Shown: positions 8,353-16,247 of the stretch, piece by piece
How the letters are laid out: each line of letters begins with the position of its first letter
How positions within the stretch are numbered: position 1 is the stretch's first letter
NCBI GenBank assembly: GCA_038236005.1
Contig: JBBSTI010000010.1
Span: 1-40,275 of the forward strand
From: CANKBT01 sp038236005
GTDB lineage: Bacteria; Actinomycetota; Actinomycetes; Mycobacteriales; SCTD01
DNA: 40,275 nucleotides
Direction of reading: 5' to 3'
Made by a program: the position numbers and the translations under genes
The notes under the pieces: generated by a model
Databases searched by the model: none
Told to the model about the DNA's origin: nothing
The model's input: the letters and a program-made list of their open reading frames with translations, nothing else

Positions 8353-8886
8353 ATGACCACCGTCGGGGCAGCCGTCACTGCTGCCGATCTCGAAGCGATG
8401 GACGGTCGCTGGGAGCTGGTCGAGGGGGAGCTGCAGGAGATGGCGCCGACGGGATACCCGCACGGGCGGTCGACCGGTCGCGTGTCGTTCAGGATCTCGG
8501 CGCACGTGTTCGCCGCAGGGCTCGGAGATGTGCTCGGTGCCGAGACCGGCTTTCGCATCGCCCGCGACCCCGACACGGTGCTGGCGCCCGACGTCGCCTT
8601 TGTCCGGGCCGACCGCGTGCCGGCGGACACCACGTCGCAGGCCTTCCTCGACCTCGCACCTGATCTCGTCGTCGAGGTCATCAGCCCGTCCGACCGGGCT
8701 GGCGCGGTTGAGGAGAACGTGGCGCGGTGGCTGGCGGCGGGGGTGCGGCTGGTCTGGGTCGTCTACCCGGCTCAGCAGTTCGTGGCCGTGCACACCGCGG
8801 ACGGCGTGACCCACGAGCGCACGACCCTGACCGGCGGCGACGTCCTGCCCGGGCTCGAGATCGACCTGGCCGACCTGTTCGCCTGA
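8353..8886 (+). CDS. Uma2-family endonuclease-fold protein
   Basis: This 177-residue protein matches the Uma2 (DUF820) family, a PD-(D/E)XK nuclease fold. The pattern WELVEGELQEM leads into LAPDVAFV (catalytic Asp near residue 79) and PDLVVEVISPSD (acidic residue of the E-V-x-S-P-S motif near 114), followed by the usual WLAAGVRLVWVVYP segment. The cellular role of Uma2 proteins is unknown. It stands alone, after 123 bp of non-coding DNA, and converges on the aldo/keto reductase gene. Confidence 0.88.
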   Translation: MTTVGAAVTAADLEAMDGRWELVEGELQEMAPTGYPHGRSTGRVSFRISAHVFAAGLGDVLGAETGFRIARDPDTVLAPDVAFVRADRVPADTTSQAFLDLAPDLVVEVISPSDRAGAVEENVARWLAAGVRLVWVVYPAQQFVAVHTADGVTHERTTLTGGDVLPGLEIDLADLFA

Positions 8887-8913
8887 GCCGAGCCGAGCCC
8901 AAAGGGTCAGGCG
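8880..8913. terminator. Bidirectional terminator-like inverted repeat
   Basis: CGCCTGA (8880-8886) and TCAGGCG (8907-8913) are a perfect 7-bp inverted repeat. Each arm contains the stop codon of one of the two convergent genes. The 20-nt loop holds CCC-AAA-GGG, which could form an inner stem. There is no U-tract. Confidence 0.4.
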
Positions 8914-9956
8914 GTGCGACGACGGCGCAGGAACGGGTCCTGCACGGCGTCGGTCTCGTACGCGTTGCCGTCGTTGGTGACGTTCAGGCCCGGCGGCACG
9001 ATCTCGTCGATCTGGTCCAGCACGTCCGGGGTGAGCCGCACGTCGACCGCCCCGAGCTGGGTGTCGAGCTGCTCCCGGGTGCGCGGACCGATGATCGGCG
9101 CCGTGACCGCCGGGTGCTGCATGACGAACGCCAGCGCGAGGTGCACCAGGGTCACGCCGGTGTCGGCCGCCAGCACGGCCAGCTGCTCGACCGCGTCCAG
9201 CCGTGCCTGGTTTCCCGGCGTGGACAGGTCGAAGCTGCCCGGCTGCATCGCCGCGCGCCGGGTCTCCGGCACCTCCTGGCCCTTGCGGAACCGGCCGGTG
9301 AGCCAGCCGCCGGCGAGCGGGCTCCACGGGATGACCCCCATCCGATACTTCTCGGCGACCGGCAGCACGTCGCGCTCGATCCCGCGGTTGAGCAAGGAGT
9401 AGGGCGGCTGCTCGGACACGAACCGCCCGAGCCCCCGACGCTGCGAGACCCACTGGTCCTCGACCATCCGGTAGGCCGGGAACGTCGAGGAGCCGAAGGC
9501 GCGGATCTTGCCCGCGGTCTGCAGGTCGGTGAGCGCGGACAGAGTCTCCTCGTCGTCGGTGCCGGTGTCGGGCCGGTGCACCTGGTAGAGGTCGATCCAG
9601 TCCGTACGCAGCCGGCGCAGGCTGTCCTCGACCTCGCGGACGATCCAGCGGCGGGAGTTCCCGCGCCGGTTCGGATCACCCGTCTCGCCCATCGCGACGT
9701 CCATCGGCCCGTGGAACTTCGTCGCCAGGATGACGTCGTCGCGCCGGCCCTCCAGCGCCTTGCCGACGATCTCCTCCGACTCACCCCGGGCGTAGATGTC
9801 GGCGGTGTCGACAAAGTTGATCCCGGCGTCGAGCGCCGCGTGGATGATCGAGACCGAGACGTCGTGGTCGGGCTCGCCCCACGCGCCGAACATCATCGCG
9901 CCGAGGCAGAGCGGGCTGACCATCATCCCGGTGTGACCGAGGTTCCTGTGTTCCAT
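8907..9956 (-). CDS. Aldo/keto reductase
   Basis: A 349-residue NADPH-dependent aldo/keto reductase with the (beta/alpha)8 barrel pattern. RNLGHTGMMVSPLCLGAMMFG opens the protein, DTADIYARGESEEIVGKAL carries catalytic Asp and Tyr, VILATKFHGP carries catalytic Lys, and LYQVHRPD carries catalytic His. The C-terminal part has the cofactor-binding PIIGPRTREQL. Its substrate is unknown. I chose the ATG of MEHRNLG (9956), since the few residues upstream do not look conserved. It lies 37 bp downstream of the ABC transporter operon on the same strand and could be read through from it. Confidence 0.88.
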   Translation of the reverse strand: MEHRNLGHTGMMVSPLCLGAMMFGAWGEPDHDVSVSIIHAALDAGINFVDTADIYARGESEEIVGKALEGRRDDVILATKFHGPMDVAMGETGDPNRRGNSRRWIVREVEDSLRRLRTDWIDLYQVHRPDTGTDDEETLSALTDLQTAGKIRAFGSSTFPAYRMVEDQWVSQRRGLGRFVSEQPPYSLLNRGIERDVLPVAEKYRMGVIPWSPLAGGWLTGRFRKGQEVPETRRAAMQPGSFDLSTPGNQARLDAVEQLAVLAADTGVTLVHLALAFVMQHPAVTAPIIGPRTREQLDTQLGAVDVRLTPDVLDQIDEIVPPGLNVTNDGNAYETDAVQDPFLRRRRTA

Positions 9957-9993
9957 GACCCAGACGTGATCCCGGGCCGCAGACGGCAAACCT

Positions 9994-10725
9994 CTACAGG
10001 ATGCGGGACAGGAAGGTCCGGGTTCGTTCCTGCTGCGGGTGGGCGAGCAGCTCGGTCGGCGGTCCCTGCTCGCACACCGTGCCGGCGTCGAGGAAGACCA
10101 CGTGGTCGGCGATCTCGCGGACGAACCCCATCTCGTGGCTCGCGATCAGCATCGTCATCCCCTCGCCGCGCAGCTCGGCGACCAGCGCGAGCACCTCGCC
10201 GACCAGCTCAGGGTCCAACGCCGAGGTGACCTCGTCCAGGAGCAGCAGCCGCGGCTTGGTCGCGAGCGCCCGGACGATGGCCACCCGCTGCTGCTGCCCG
10301 CCGGACAGCTGGTCGGGGAAGGTCCCGGCCTTGTCCGCCAGCCCGAAGCGGGTCAGCAGCGCGTGCGCCTCCTGCTCGGCCTGGGCCCGCGCCACCCCGT
10401 GCACCCGGCGCGGCGCAAGGGTGATGTTGGACAGCACCGACAGGTGGGGAAACAGGTTGTAGGCCTGGAAGACCACGCCGATCCGCTGGCGCACCTCGTC
10501 CGGGTCGACGCCGACCTCGGAGATGTCGCTGCCGTCGAGGAGCACCTGCCCGTCGTCGATCGTCTCGAGCAGGTTGACGCACCGCAGCAGCGTGGACTTG
10601 CCGCTGCCGGACGCGCCGATCAGGACGGTCGCGGTGCCCTCGATCAGGGTGAGGTCGATGCCGCGCAGCACCCAGGTCTTGTCGTAGCGCTTGCGGATGC
10701 CCCGCAGCTCGAGCACGCCCGTCAC
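9994..10725 (-). CDS. Amino-acid ABC transporter ATP-binding protein
   Basis: A 243-residue ATPase of the polar amino-acid uptake (GlnQ/HisP) class. Walker A is GASGSGKST, the Q-loop is VFQAYNLFPH, the signature is LSGGQQQR, Walker B is LLLLDEVTSALD, and the H-loop is SHEMGF. It powers the membrane permease encoded just upstream. Its GTG start overlaps the permease stop as GTGA, which argues for coupled translation. The open frame upstream of 10725 is antisense-type sequence within the permease gene. Confidence 0.93.
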   Translation of the reverse strand: MTGVLELRGIRKRYDKTWVLRGIDLTLIEGTATVLIGASGSGKSTLLRCVNLLETIDDGQVLLDGSDISEVGVDPDEVRQRIGVVFQAYNLFPHLSVLSNITLAPRRVHGVARAQAEQEAHALLTRFGLADKAGTFPDQLSGGQQQRVAIVRALATKPRLLLLDEVTSALDPELVGEVLALVAELRGEGMTMLIASHEMGFVREIADHVVFLDAGTVCEQGPPTELLAHPQQERTRTFLSRIL

Positions 10726-11660
10726 AGCGAGCCCGAGGCCGTACGGCGCCGGTCCGAGCGCGCAGTGAGCGCGTCGATGAAGCGGGTGACCGGGATGGTC
10801 AGCGCGACGAACAAGGCGCCGGCGACGACGTACGGCGTGAAGTTGGCGATCTGCGCGGTCTCGATCTGGGCGGCACGCACCGCGTCGATGGCCCCGAGGA
10901 CGCTGATCAGGCCGGTGTCCTTCTGCAGGCTGACCATGTCGTTGAGCAGCGGAGCGGTGACCCGCCGCACGGCCTGCGGGACCACCACGAAACGCATGGT
11001 CTTGACGTACGACAGCCCGAGACTCCGGGCCGCGGCCCGCTGGCTCGGGTGCACCGCCTCGATCCCGGCCCGGAAGACCTCGGCGACGTACGCGGAGTAG
11101 GTGAGCGTCAGCGCGACACCGCCGAGGAACGCGGGCCCGATCGGGATGCCCTGCAGACGCAGCCCCGGCACGCCGAACCCGACCAGCAGCAGCACGAGGA
11201 TGAACGGCAGCCCACGGAACAGGTCGGTGTAGGACGCTGCCAGGATCCGCAGCGGCAGGGTGACCGGGCCGCGGGTGGTGCGGGCGATCGCGATGAGCAT
11301 CCCAAAGACCAGGACGAACACCGCGCAGACCGCGAGCACCTGCAGGTTGAGCAGAAGCCCGCGGGCCACGTCCGGCAGCGCCGCTCTGGCCGCGTCGACG
11401 TTGAAGAAGCTCTCCCGCACGCGGGGCCATCCGGAGCTCTGGCTGACCCCGAACCCGACGACCAGGCCGAACACCAACGTGCTGGAGGCCGCGATCGTCG
11501 CGCTGCGGGTCGTGGCCCGACGGCGGGCCTTTTCGCGGGCCTGCTGACGCGGGCTCGGGGTCCAGCTGTCGTCGGGGGGCTTGGTCAGGCTGGTGGTCTG
11601 CCGGGGCCCGGGCACGCCCCCTGCCCCCAGGATCGCGTCCCCGCCCGCGGGCGTCGTCAC
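10722..11660 (-). CDS. Amino-acid ABC transporter permease
   Basis: This 312-residue inner-membrane permease is of the HisM/GlnP class. The first 55 or so residues are hydrophilic and Arg-rich (cytoplasmic extension), followed by a membrane segment (SSTLVFGLVVGFGV) and the TM core. The EAA loop that contacts the ATPase is visible as AARSLGLSYVKTMRFVVVPQAV. TDLFRGLPFI is typical of polar amino-acid permeases. It starts with GTG 3 bp after the binding-protein gene and overlaps the ATPase gene by 4 bp. Only one permease is encoded, so it likely works as a homodimer. Confidence 0.92.
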   Translation of the reverse strand: MTTPAGGDAILGAGGVPGPRQTTSLTKPPDDSWTPSPRQQAREKARRRATTRSATIAASSTLVFGLVVGFGVSQSSGWPRVRESFFNVDAARAALPDVARGLLLNLQVLAVCAVFVLVFGMLIAIARTTRGPVTLPLRILAASYTDLFRGLPFILVLLLVGFGVPGLRLQGIPIGPAFLGGVALTLTYSAYVAEVFRAGIEAVHPSQRAAARSLGLSYVKTMRFVVVPQAVRRVTAPLLNDMVSLQKDTGLISVLGAIDAVRAAQIETAQIANFTPYVVAGALFVALTIPVTRFIDALTARSDRRRTASGSL

Positions 11661-11663
11661 CGG

Positions 11664-12548
11664 CTAGCTGAGCTCGGGCGCGCCGGCCTGCGTCAACCAG
11701 GTCGCCTGGAGCATGTCCAGCGTCCCGTCCTTGCGCAGCGCGTCGACCGCCTCGGTGACGCAGGGGGTCAGGGCGCTGCCCTTGTCGAGCACGAGGCCGA
11801 ACTGCTCGTCGTTGCCCGCGACCTTCGGCAGCTGACCGACGATCACGCCGTTGTCCAGCTCGGCGTTGACCAGGTAGAAGGCAGTCGGCAGGTCGACGAC
11901 CAGGCCGTCGATCTGACCGTTCATGAGCGCGGCCTTGGCGAGGTCGTTGCTGTCGAAGACCAGTGGCTGCGTGCTCGGCTTGATCTGGTCCGTGACGGCC
12001 GTGTAGGACGTCGTCCCGACCTGTGCGCCGAGCTTGGCGTCCTTGAGGTCGGCGATGCTCTTCGCCCCGGCGATCGTGCTGTCCTTCGTGGTGATGACGG
12101 CCTGACGCACGTCGTAGTAGCCGCTGGAGAAGTCCAGACCCTGCTTGCGCTCAGGGGTGATCGACACCTGGTTGATGTCCACGTCGAACTTCTTCGGGCC
12201 GGGAGCGATCGCGGCGTTGAAGGTGGCCGTGATCCAGGTGACCTTGTCCTTCGGGTAGCCGAGCTGGTCGGCCACCGCGTACGCGACCGCGCTCTCGTAG
12301 CCCTTGCCGTTCGTCGGGTCGTCGTCCTCGAACCACGGGCCGTAGGCCGGCTTGTCGGTCGCGATCGTGAACGTGCCTTCGGTCTGCGTGGGCAGCGCCC
12401 CCTTCTCGCAGGCGGCCGCGGACGGCGCGGCGTCGGTGCTCGAGGACGTCGCGGCCGGTGACGAGGCGGCCGGGGCGCTGGAAGACGCGCACCCGGCCAG
12501 CAGGACCAGCAGGCCCACGGGAAGCACAGGGATGAGACGACGGGTCAT
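11664..12548 (-). CDS. Amino-acid ABC transporter substrate-binding lipoprotein
   Basis: A 294-residue periplasmic-binding-protein type 2 domain (SBP_bac_3) anchored as a lipoprotein. The lipobox is LLAGC (Cys near residue 20), followed by a Ser/Ala-rich linker. The core shows FTIATDKPAYGPWF, VDINQVSITPERKQGLDFS and KLGAQVGTTSY, all usual for glutamate/glutamine-type binding proteins. Its exact ligand is unknown. It is the first gene of the three-gene operon, with a GGAG site before the ATG, and is divergent from the Nudix gene at 12652. Confidence 0.92.
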   Translation of the reverse strand: MTRRLIPVLPVGLLVLLAGCASSSAPAASSPAATSSSTDAAPSAAACEKGALPTQTEGTFTIATDKPAYGPWFEDDDPTNGKGYESAVAYAVADQLGYPKDKVTWITATFNAAIAPGPKKFDVDINQVSITPERKQGLDFSSGYYDVRQAVITTKDSTIAGAKSIADLKDAKLGAQVGTTSYTAVTDQIKPSTQPLVFDSNDLAKAALMNGQIDGLVVDLPTAFYLVNAELDNGVIVGQLPKVAGNDEQFGLVLDKGSALTPCVTEAVDALRKDGTLDMLQATWLTQAGAPELS

Positions 12549-12565
12549 GCAGCACTCCGGAGGGC

Positions 12566-12606
12566 GAGATCGTTTCTGGACAGCGGCCAGTCAAGCGCAT
12601 GCTTGC
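12566..12606 (-). promoter_or_regulatory. Candidate promoter and operator upstream of the ABC operon
   Basis: Reading on the minus strand, TTGACT (12594-12589) could be a -35 box, with only a weak GATCTC hexamer 17 bp further on (12571-12566). Touching the -35 box is GCAAGCATGCG (12606-12596), an 11-mer that recurs in the same orientation just before the NrtR-like gene at 15577. The plus strand also reads CAAGC-GCAT-GCTTG here, a perfect 5-bp inverted repeat. Function is inferred from position. Confidence 0.3.
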
Positions 12607-12651
12607 CGGGCGCGGATCCGCGTGTGACCTGATCGACGAGGAGCCGGCTGG

Positions 12652-13146
12652 ATGATCGTTCTTGCAAAGGCCTGGCGGGCGCTCGGCCGGTCCGGCCACC
12701 GGGTGCTGCAACCCGCGATGGGCGTGGTCCTCCGGCTGCTGCGCAGCCGTCGCACCCGGGTGGTGCTGCTCGACCCCGACGGCCGGGTGGCGCTCGCCCG
12801 GGTCTGGCTCAGCCACCAGGGCTGGGAGCTGCCCGGCGGCGGCCTGCGACGTGGTGAGGACCCCGCCGCCGGCGGTGCGCGCGAGCTGGCCGAGGAGGTC
12901 GGGGTGGGTCCCGCCGACCTGCAGCCCCCCGGGCTGAGGCCGTTCGGCGAGCTGCTGGATCCGCACGGCGCGTTCACGGCCGTCCTGCTGACCGGGGTGG
13001 CGCGTGATTCGTCGAGCCTGGCGGTCCCGCGCCAGCACCGCTGGGAGATCGTCGAGGTCGCCTGGTGGCCCGTCGACGCGCTGCCGCCGGACTGCGACCC
13101 GCTCGTCCATCAGGCCCTGGACCTGCTCACCCTGGGTGGGTCATGA
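12652..13146 (+). CDS. Nudix hydrolase
   Basis: A 164-residue Nudix hydrolase, cleaving a nucleoside diphosphate linked to some group X. The Nudix box is complete: GGLRRGE then seven residues, then RELAEEVG, so the metal-binding glutamates are all present. The N-terminal 35 residues are basic and helical and precede the fold. A GAGGAG site precedes the ATG. It is divergently transcribed from the ABC transporter operon. The substrate cannot be predicted. Confidence 0.88.
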   Translation: MIVLAKAWRALGRSGHRVLQPAMGVVLRLLRSRRTRVVLLDPDGRVALARVWLSHQGWELPGGGLRRGEDPAAGGARELAEEVGVGPADLQPPGLRPFGELLDPHGAFTAVLLTGVARDSSSLAVPRQHRWEIVEVAWWPVDALPPDCDPLVHQALDLLTLGGS

Positions 13147-13152
13147 TCGGTC

Positions 13153-13227
13153 ATGAGCCACGACGCCGAGCTGGTGGACCGGCTGCGCGAGCAGCTGGCT
13201 GCGGAGACCTTCACCGAGCGCGGCTAG
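13153..13227 (+). pseudogene. Possible gene-start remnant (24 codons)
   Basis: A short frame, MSHDAELVDRLREQLA..., starts 7 bp after the Nudix gene and stops after 24 codons at TAG. The amphipathic opening resembles the first residues of a family of actinobacterial methyltransferases (LLxRLRxxLAAAxFT pattern), but the rest is missing and the next 43 bp lead into the convergent acetoacetyl-CoA synthetase gene. It may be a deletion scar or chance. Confidence 0.25.
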
Positions 13228-13270
13228 AGGTCGCCACGAGCCTGGCGTTCGTCCGGACCCTGCCGCCCCG

Positions 13271-15220
13271 CTAAGAGTCGGCGGAGCGGCGGGCGGCGAA
13301 GAACTCCACGAACCAGTTGACGGCGGCGGGGTCGTCGACCGACCCGAGGTTGAGCGAGGTCTCCACCGGGCGACCCTGGGCGATCCGCTTGAGCGGCACC
13401 TCGAGCTTCTTGCCGGTCGCGGTGTGCGGGATCGCCGGGACCGCGATCACCTCGTCGGGCACGTGGCGTGGCGAGGCGTTCTCCCGGACGGCCTGCTTGA
13501 GCCGGGCGATCAGCGCGTCGTCCAGCTCCATGCCGGGGGCCAGGCGTACGAACACCGGGAGCCAGTAGCCGCCGTCGTCCTGCTCCACGCCCAGCACCAG
13601 CGACTCGACCACCTCGGGGACCGCCTCGACCGCGGCGTAGAGGTCGGCGCTGCCCATGCGTACGCCGTGGCGGTTCAGGGTCGAGTCCGAGCGGCCGTGC
13701 ACGATGGCGGTACCGCGCGAGGTGAGCGTCATCCAGTCGCCGTGGCGCCACACCCCCGGGTAGACGTCGAAGTAGGCGCCGGTGTAGCGAGAGCCGTCCT
13801 CGTCGCCCCAGATCCGCAGCGGCATCGACGGCATGGGGGCCAGCACGACCAGCTCGCCGACCTCGTCACGGACCGGCTGCCCGGCCTCGTCCCAGGACTC
13901 GGCGTGGATGCCGAGCCCGCGGCAGCTCATCTCGCCGGCGGTCACCGGTAGCCAGGGGGCGTCACCGACCAGGGCGCCGGCAAAGTCGGTGCCGCCGCTG
14001 ATCACGTGCATGGCCAGGTCGTCGGACACGTTCGCGTAGACCCAGCGGAAGGACGCCGCCGGCAGCGGTGAGCCGGTGACGCCGAGCGACGTCAGGGCCG
14101 ACAGGTCGTGATCTCTGCCGGGCTGCAGACCGGCCTTCTCGCACGCGAGCAGAAATCCCGGGCTGAGGCCGAGGAAGGTGACCTGCTGCTCGGCGGCGAC
14201 CTCCCACAGCCGGTCCGCCGAAGGGTGCAGCGGGCTGCCGTCGTAGAGCACGACGGTGGCGCCGGCAGCCAGCGCGGAGACCTGGCTGTTCCACATGATC
14301 CAGCTGGTCGTGGTCCACCACAGGTAACGCTCGCCCGGGCCGACGTCGTTCTGCAGGCCCATCTGCACCAGGCCCATCAGCAGCACCCCGCCGTGCCCGT
14401 GGACGAGCCCCTTCGGCAGACCGGTCGTGCCGGAGGAGTAGACGACCCAGAGCGGCGCCTCGGCGTCGAGCTGGGCGTACGCCGGGGGCTGCCGGTCTGC
14501 GGTCGCCTCGGCCCAGGTCAGCCCGGGCACACCGTGTCCGAGCACCGGCACCGAGACCACCTCGCGGACCGAAGGCTGCCCGCCGCGCAGCTGGGCCACC
14601 GCGTCGCGCCGATCGCGCGCGGCGCCGTTGAAGACATAACCGTCAGCGGCGATCAGCACCACCGGGTCGAGCTGGCCGAAGCGGTCCAGCGCGCTGCTCG
14701 GGCCGATGTCGGGCGCGCAGGTCGACCACACCGCACCCTGCGCGGCGCAGGCCAGCATGGCGACGATGGCCTCGACCCCGTTCGGCAGGTAGGCGACGAC
14801 CCGGTCTCCCTCCACGACGCCGAGCCGGGCGAGGGTAGCCTGGAAGGCCCCGACCAGGCCGCGCAGCTCGGCCCACGAGACCTCCTGGGTCTCGCCGGCC
14901 TCGCCGAGCGCGACCAGCGCGGTGCCCTCGCGCTCGGGGCGCAGCACATTCTCAGCCAGGTTGAGCCGCGAGCCCTGGAACCACCGGGCGCCCGGCATCG
15001 CGCGGCTCGACAGGACGCTGTCGTATGGCCGGCTCGCGACCACGTCGAAGAACGACCAGGCGTGCTGCCAGAACTCTTCGAGGTGGTCGACCGACCACTG
15101 CCACAGCTGCTCGTAGTCCACGCATTCCAGGCCCTCCCGCCCGACCTGCGCGGCGAAAGCCGTCAGCCGTGAACGCTCGACGCGATCCTGGTCGGGCTGC
15201 CAGAGCACCTCTGCCGTCAT
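13271..15220 (-). CDS. Acetoacetate--CoA ligase
   Basis: This 649-residue member of the acyl-adenylate-forming family matches acetoacetyl-CoA synthetase, which joins acetoacetate and CoA using ATP in the cytoplasm. Evidence: an N-terminal ACAS-type region (LWQWSVDHLEEFW, then GARWFQGSRLNLAEN); the adenylate motif VVYSSGTTGLPKGLVHGHGG; the A8-like region RHGVRMGSADLYAAVE; and the C-terminal catalytic Lys in ATGKKLEVPLKRI. Length equals the family norm (about 650). It may feed ketone bodies or polyhydroxybutyrate breakdown products into acetyl-CoA metabolism; no partner thiolase is nearby. A truncated DinB-type gene lies 11 bp upstream. Confidence 0.93.
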   Translation of the reverse strand: MTAEVLWQPDQDRVERSRLTAFAAQVGREGLECVDYEQLWQWSVDHLEEFWQHAWSFFDVVASRPYDSVLSSRAMPGARWFQGSRLNLAENVLRPEREGTALVALGEAGETQEVSWAELRGLVGAFQATLARLGVVEGDRVVAYLPNGVEAIVAMLACAAQGAVWSTCAPDIGPSSALDRFGQLDPVVLIAADGYVFNGAARDRRDAVAQLRGGQPSVREVVSVPVLGHGVPGLTWAEATADRQPPAYAQLDAEAPLWVVYSSGTTGLPKGLVHGHGGVLLMGLVQMGLQNDVGPGERYLWWTTTSWIMWNSQVSALAAGATVVLYDGSPLHPSADRLWEVAAEQQVTFLGLSPGFLLACEKAGLQPGRDHDLSALTSLGVTGSPLPAASFRWVYANVSDDLAMHVISGGTDFAGALVGDAPWLPVTAGEMSCRGLGIHAESWDEAGQPVRDEVGELVVLAPMPSMPLRIWGDEDGSRYTGAYFDVYPGVWRHGDWMTLTSRGTAIVHGRSDSTLNRHGVRMGSADLYAAVEAVPEVVESLVLGVEQDDGGYWLPVFVRLAPGMELDDALIARLKQAVRENASPRHVPDEVIAVPAIPHTATGKKLEVPLKRIAQGRPVETSLNLGSVDDPAAVNWFVEFFAARRSADS

Positions 15221-15231
15221 ACCGACTGACG

Positions 15232-15507
15232 CTATCCCGCTCGCCTCAGGCGCCGTGCGACTGCCCCGTCAGCCCGAGCAGGCGCCTGCTCGATCGTGCG
15301 GCCCGCGAGCATGTCCGGCACCCAGGCCTCGTCGCTCGCGTGGTAGCCGATCACCTCCCGCAGGGTCGGCCGGCGTCCGGTGGGGTCCCTGGTCTGGAAC
15401 CACCCGGGCACCGGCTCGTCCCACTGCTCCTGCCGGACCTCGAGGACCACGCGTTCCAAGGCGCGGTCCGAACGGGCGAACACGGTGGTGACGGGCATCG
15501 GTGGCAT
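15232..15507 (-). CDS. Truncated DinB/mycothiol-dependent isomerase-like protein
   Basis: This 91-residue protein reads FARSDRALERVV, PTLREVIGYH, then DEAWVPDMLAGRTIE, the start of the DinB-fold TIGR03086/MDMPI_N group. Full members are roughly twice this length. Here the frame ends after an Ala/Arg-rich tail, 11 bp before the acetoacetyl-CoA ligase start. GGGGAG before the ATG at 15507 is a good ribosome-binding site. It could be a C-terminally deleted remnant or a short functional version. Its position upstream of the ligase gene may mean co-transcription. Confidence 0.55.
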   Translation of the reverse strand: MPPMPVTTVFARSDRALERVVLEVRQEQWDEPVPGWFQTRDPTGRRPTLREVIGYHASDEAWVPDMLAGRTIEQAPARADGAVARRLRRAG

Positions 15508-15555
15508 GGCGGCTCCCCGGACGAAGATGTCCGCCCGATATGAGCATGGACGCGC

Positions 15556-15573
15556 TATCTATGCAAGCATGCG
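15556..15573 (+). promoter_or_regulatory. Candidate -10 box and operator before the NrtR-like gene
   Basis: TATCTA (15556-15561) could be a -10 box and is followed at once by ATGCAAGCAT (15561-15570), a palindrome with arms ATGC/GCAT. Within it begins GCAAGCATGCG (15563-15573), the 11-mer also found upstream of the ABC operon near 12600. The ATG of the regulator is only 3 bp downstream, so a protein bound here would block transcription or translation. Autoregulation is an inference. Confidence 0.3.
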
Positions 15574-15576
15574 GGT

Positions 15577-16209
15577 ATGACTCGTGACGCACGCACCCTG
15601 GTCGCCGTGGACGTGGCGCTGCTGACCCTCTTCGACGACCGGCTCTGCGTGCTCCTGCGCAAAGGCCAGCAGGACCCGGTCACGGGTCGCTGGCTGCTGC
15701 CCGGCACGCTGCTGCACGACGGGGAGCAGCTTGTCGACACGGCGCTGCGCGCTCTGGCCGACGTCGGGCTGCACGGCCAGGCGCCGACGGTGCTGGGCGT
15801 GTTCGACGGCGCCGGGCAGGACGACCGTGACAGTCGCGGCCCGGTGCTGTGCATCGCTCACAGCGACGTCGTGCCTGAGCCCGAGACCGCCGGTCCCGAC
15901 GTGGTCCTGGCTCCGGTCGACGAGCGCTGGCCGGGGCGTCACCGCACCCTGCCCTTCGACCAGGACCTGATGGTCGCCCGCGCCGTCCAGCAGGCCAGGT
16001 CGGCCTACGCCGCGACTCCCGACCCGTACGGGCTGCTCGGGCCCGAGTCGTTCACGCTGACCGAGCTGCGCAGCGTCCATGAGGTGGTGCTCGGCGAGGC
16101 GCTCCAGCGCGACACCTTCGCCCGGCGGATGAAGCCCCAGCTGGGCGAGACCGGTCAGCAGACCGCGGGCACCGTGGGACGACCTTCCCGGCTCTTCCTG
16201 CGCGCCTGA
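15577..16209 (+). CDS. NrtR-like Nudix-domain transcriptional regulator
   Basis: A 210-residue protein with an N-terminal Nudix fold (about residues 7-140) and a C-terminal winged-helix segment (FTLTELRSVHEVVLGEAL, then FARRMKPQL). This is the architecture of NrtR regulators, which sense ADP-ribose-type ligands and control NAD or sugar metabolism. The Nudix box is degenerate: the RE and EE pairs are replaced by RA and AD (ALRALADVGL). It therefore probably binds rather than hydrolyses its ligand. There is no strong ribosome-binding site. Its regulon is unknown; see the shared 11-mer. Confidence 0.8.
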   Translation: MTRDARTLVAVDVALLTLFDDRLCVLLRKGQQDPVTGRWLLPGTLLHDGEQLVDTALRALADVGLHGQAPTVLGVFDGAGQDDRDSRGPVLCIAHSDVVPEPETAGPDVVLAPVDERWPGRHRTLPFDQDLMVARAVQQARSAYAATPDPYGLLGPESFTLTELRSVHEVVLGEALQRDTFARRMKPQLGETGQQTAGTVGRPSRLFLRA

Positions 16210-16247
16210 CCCAGCGGACCCAGCCGACCGGTGGGTGAGGATGGGAC

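Noticed and set aside
11049..12461. 470-codon plus-strand frame opposite the ABC permease and binding-protein genes
   Set aside because: Shadow of clearly recognisable transporter genes on the minus strand; composition is not protein-like.
15518..15533. Inverted repeat CGGAC-N6-GTCCG upstream of the NrtR-like gene as a second operator
   Set aside because: Arms of 5 bp are too common in GC-rich DNA, and no second copy was seen.
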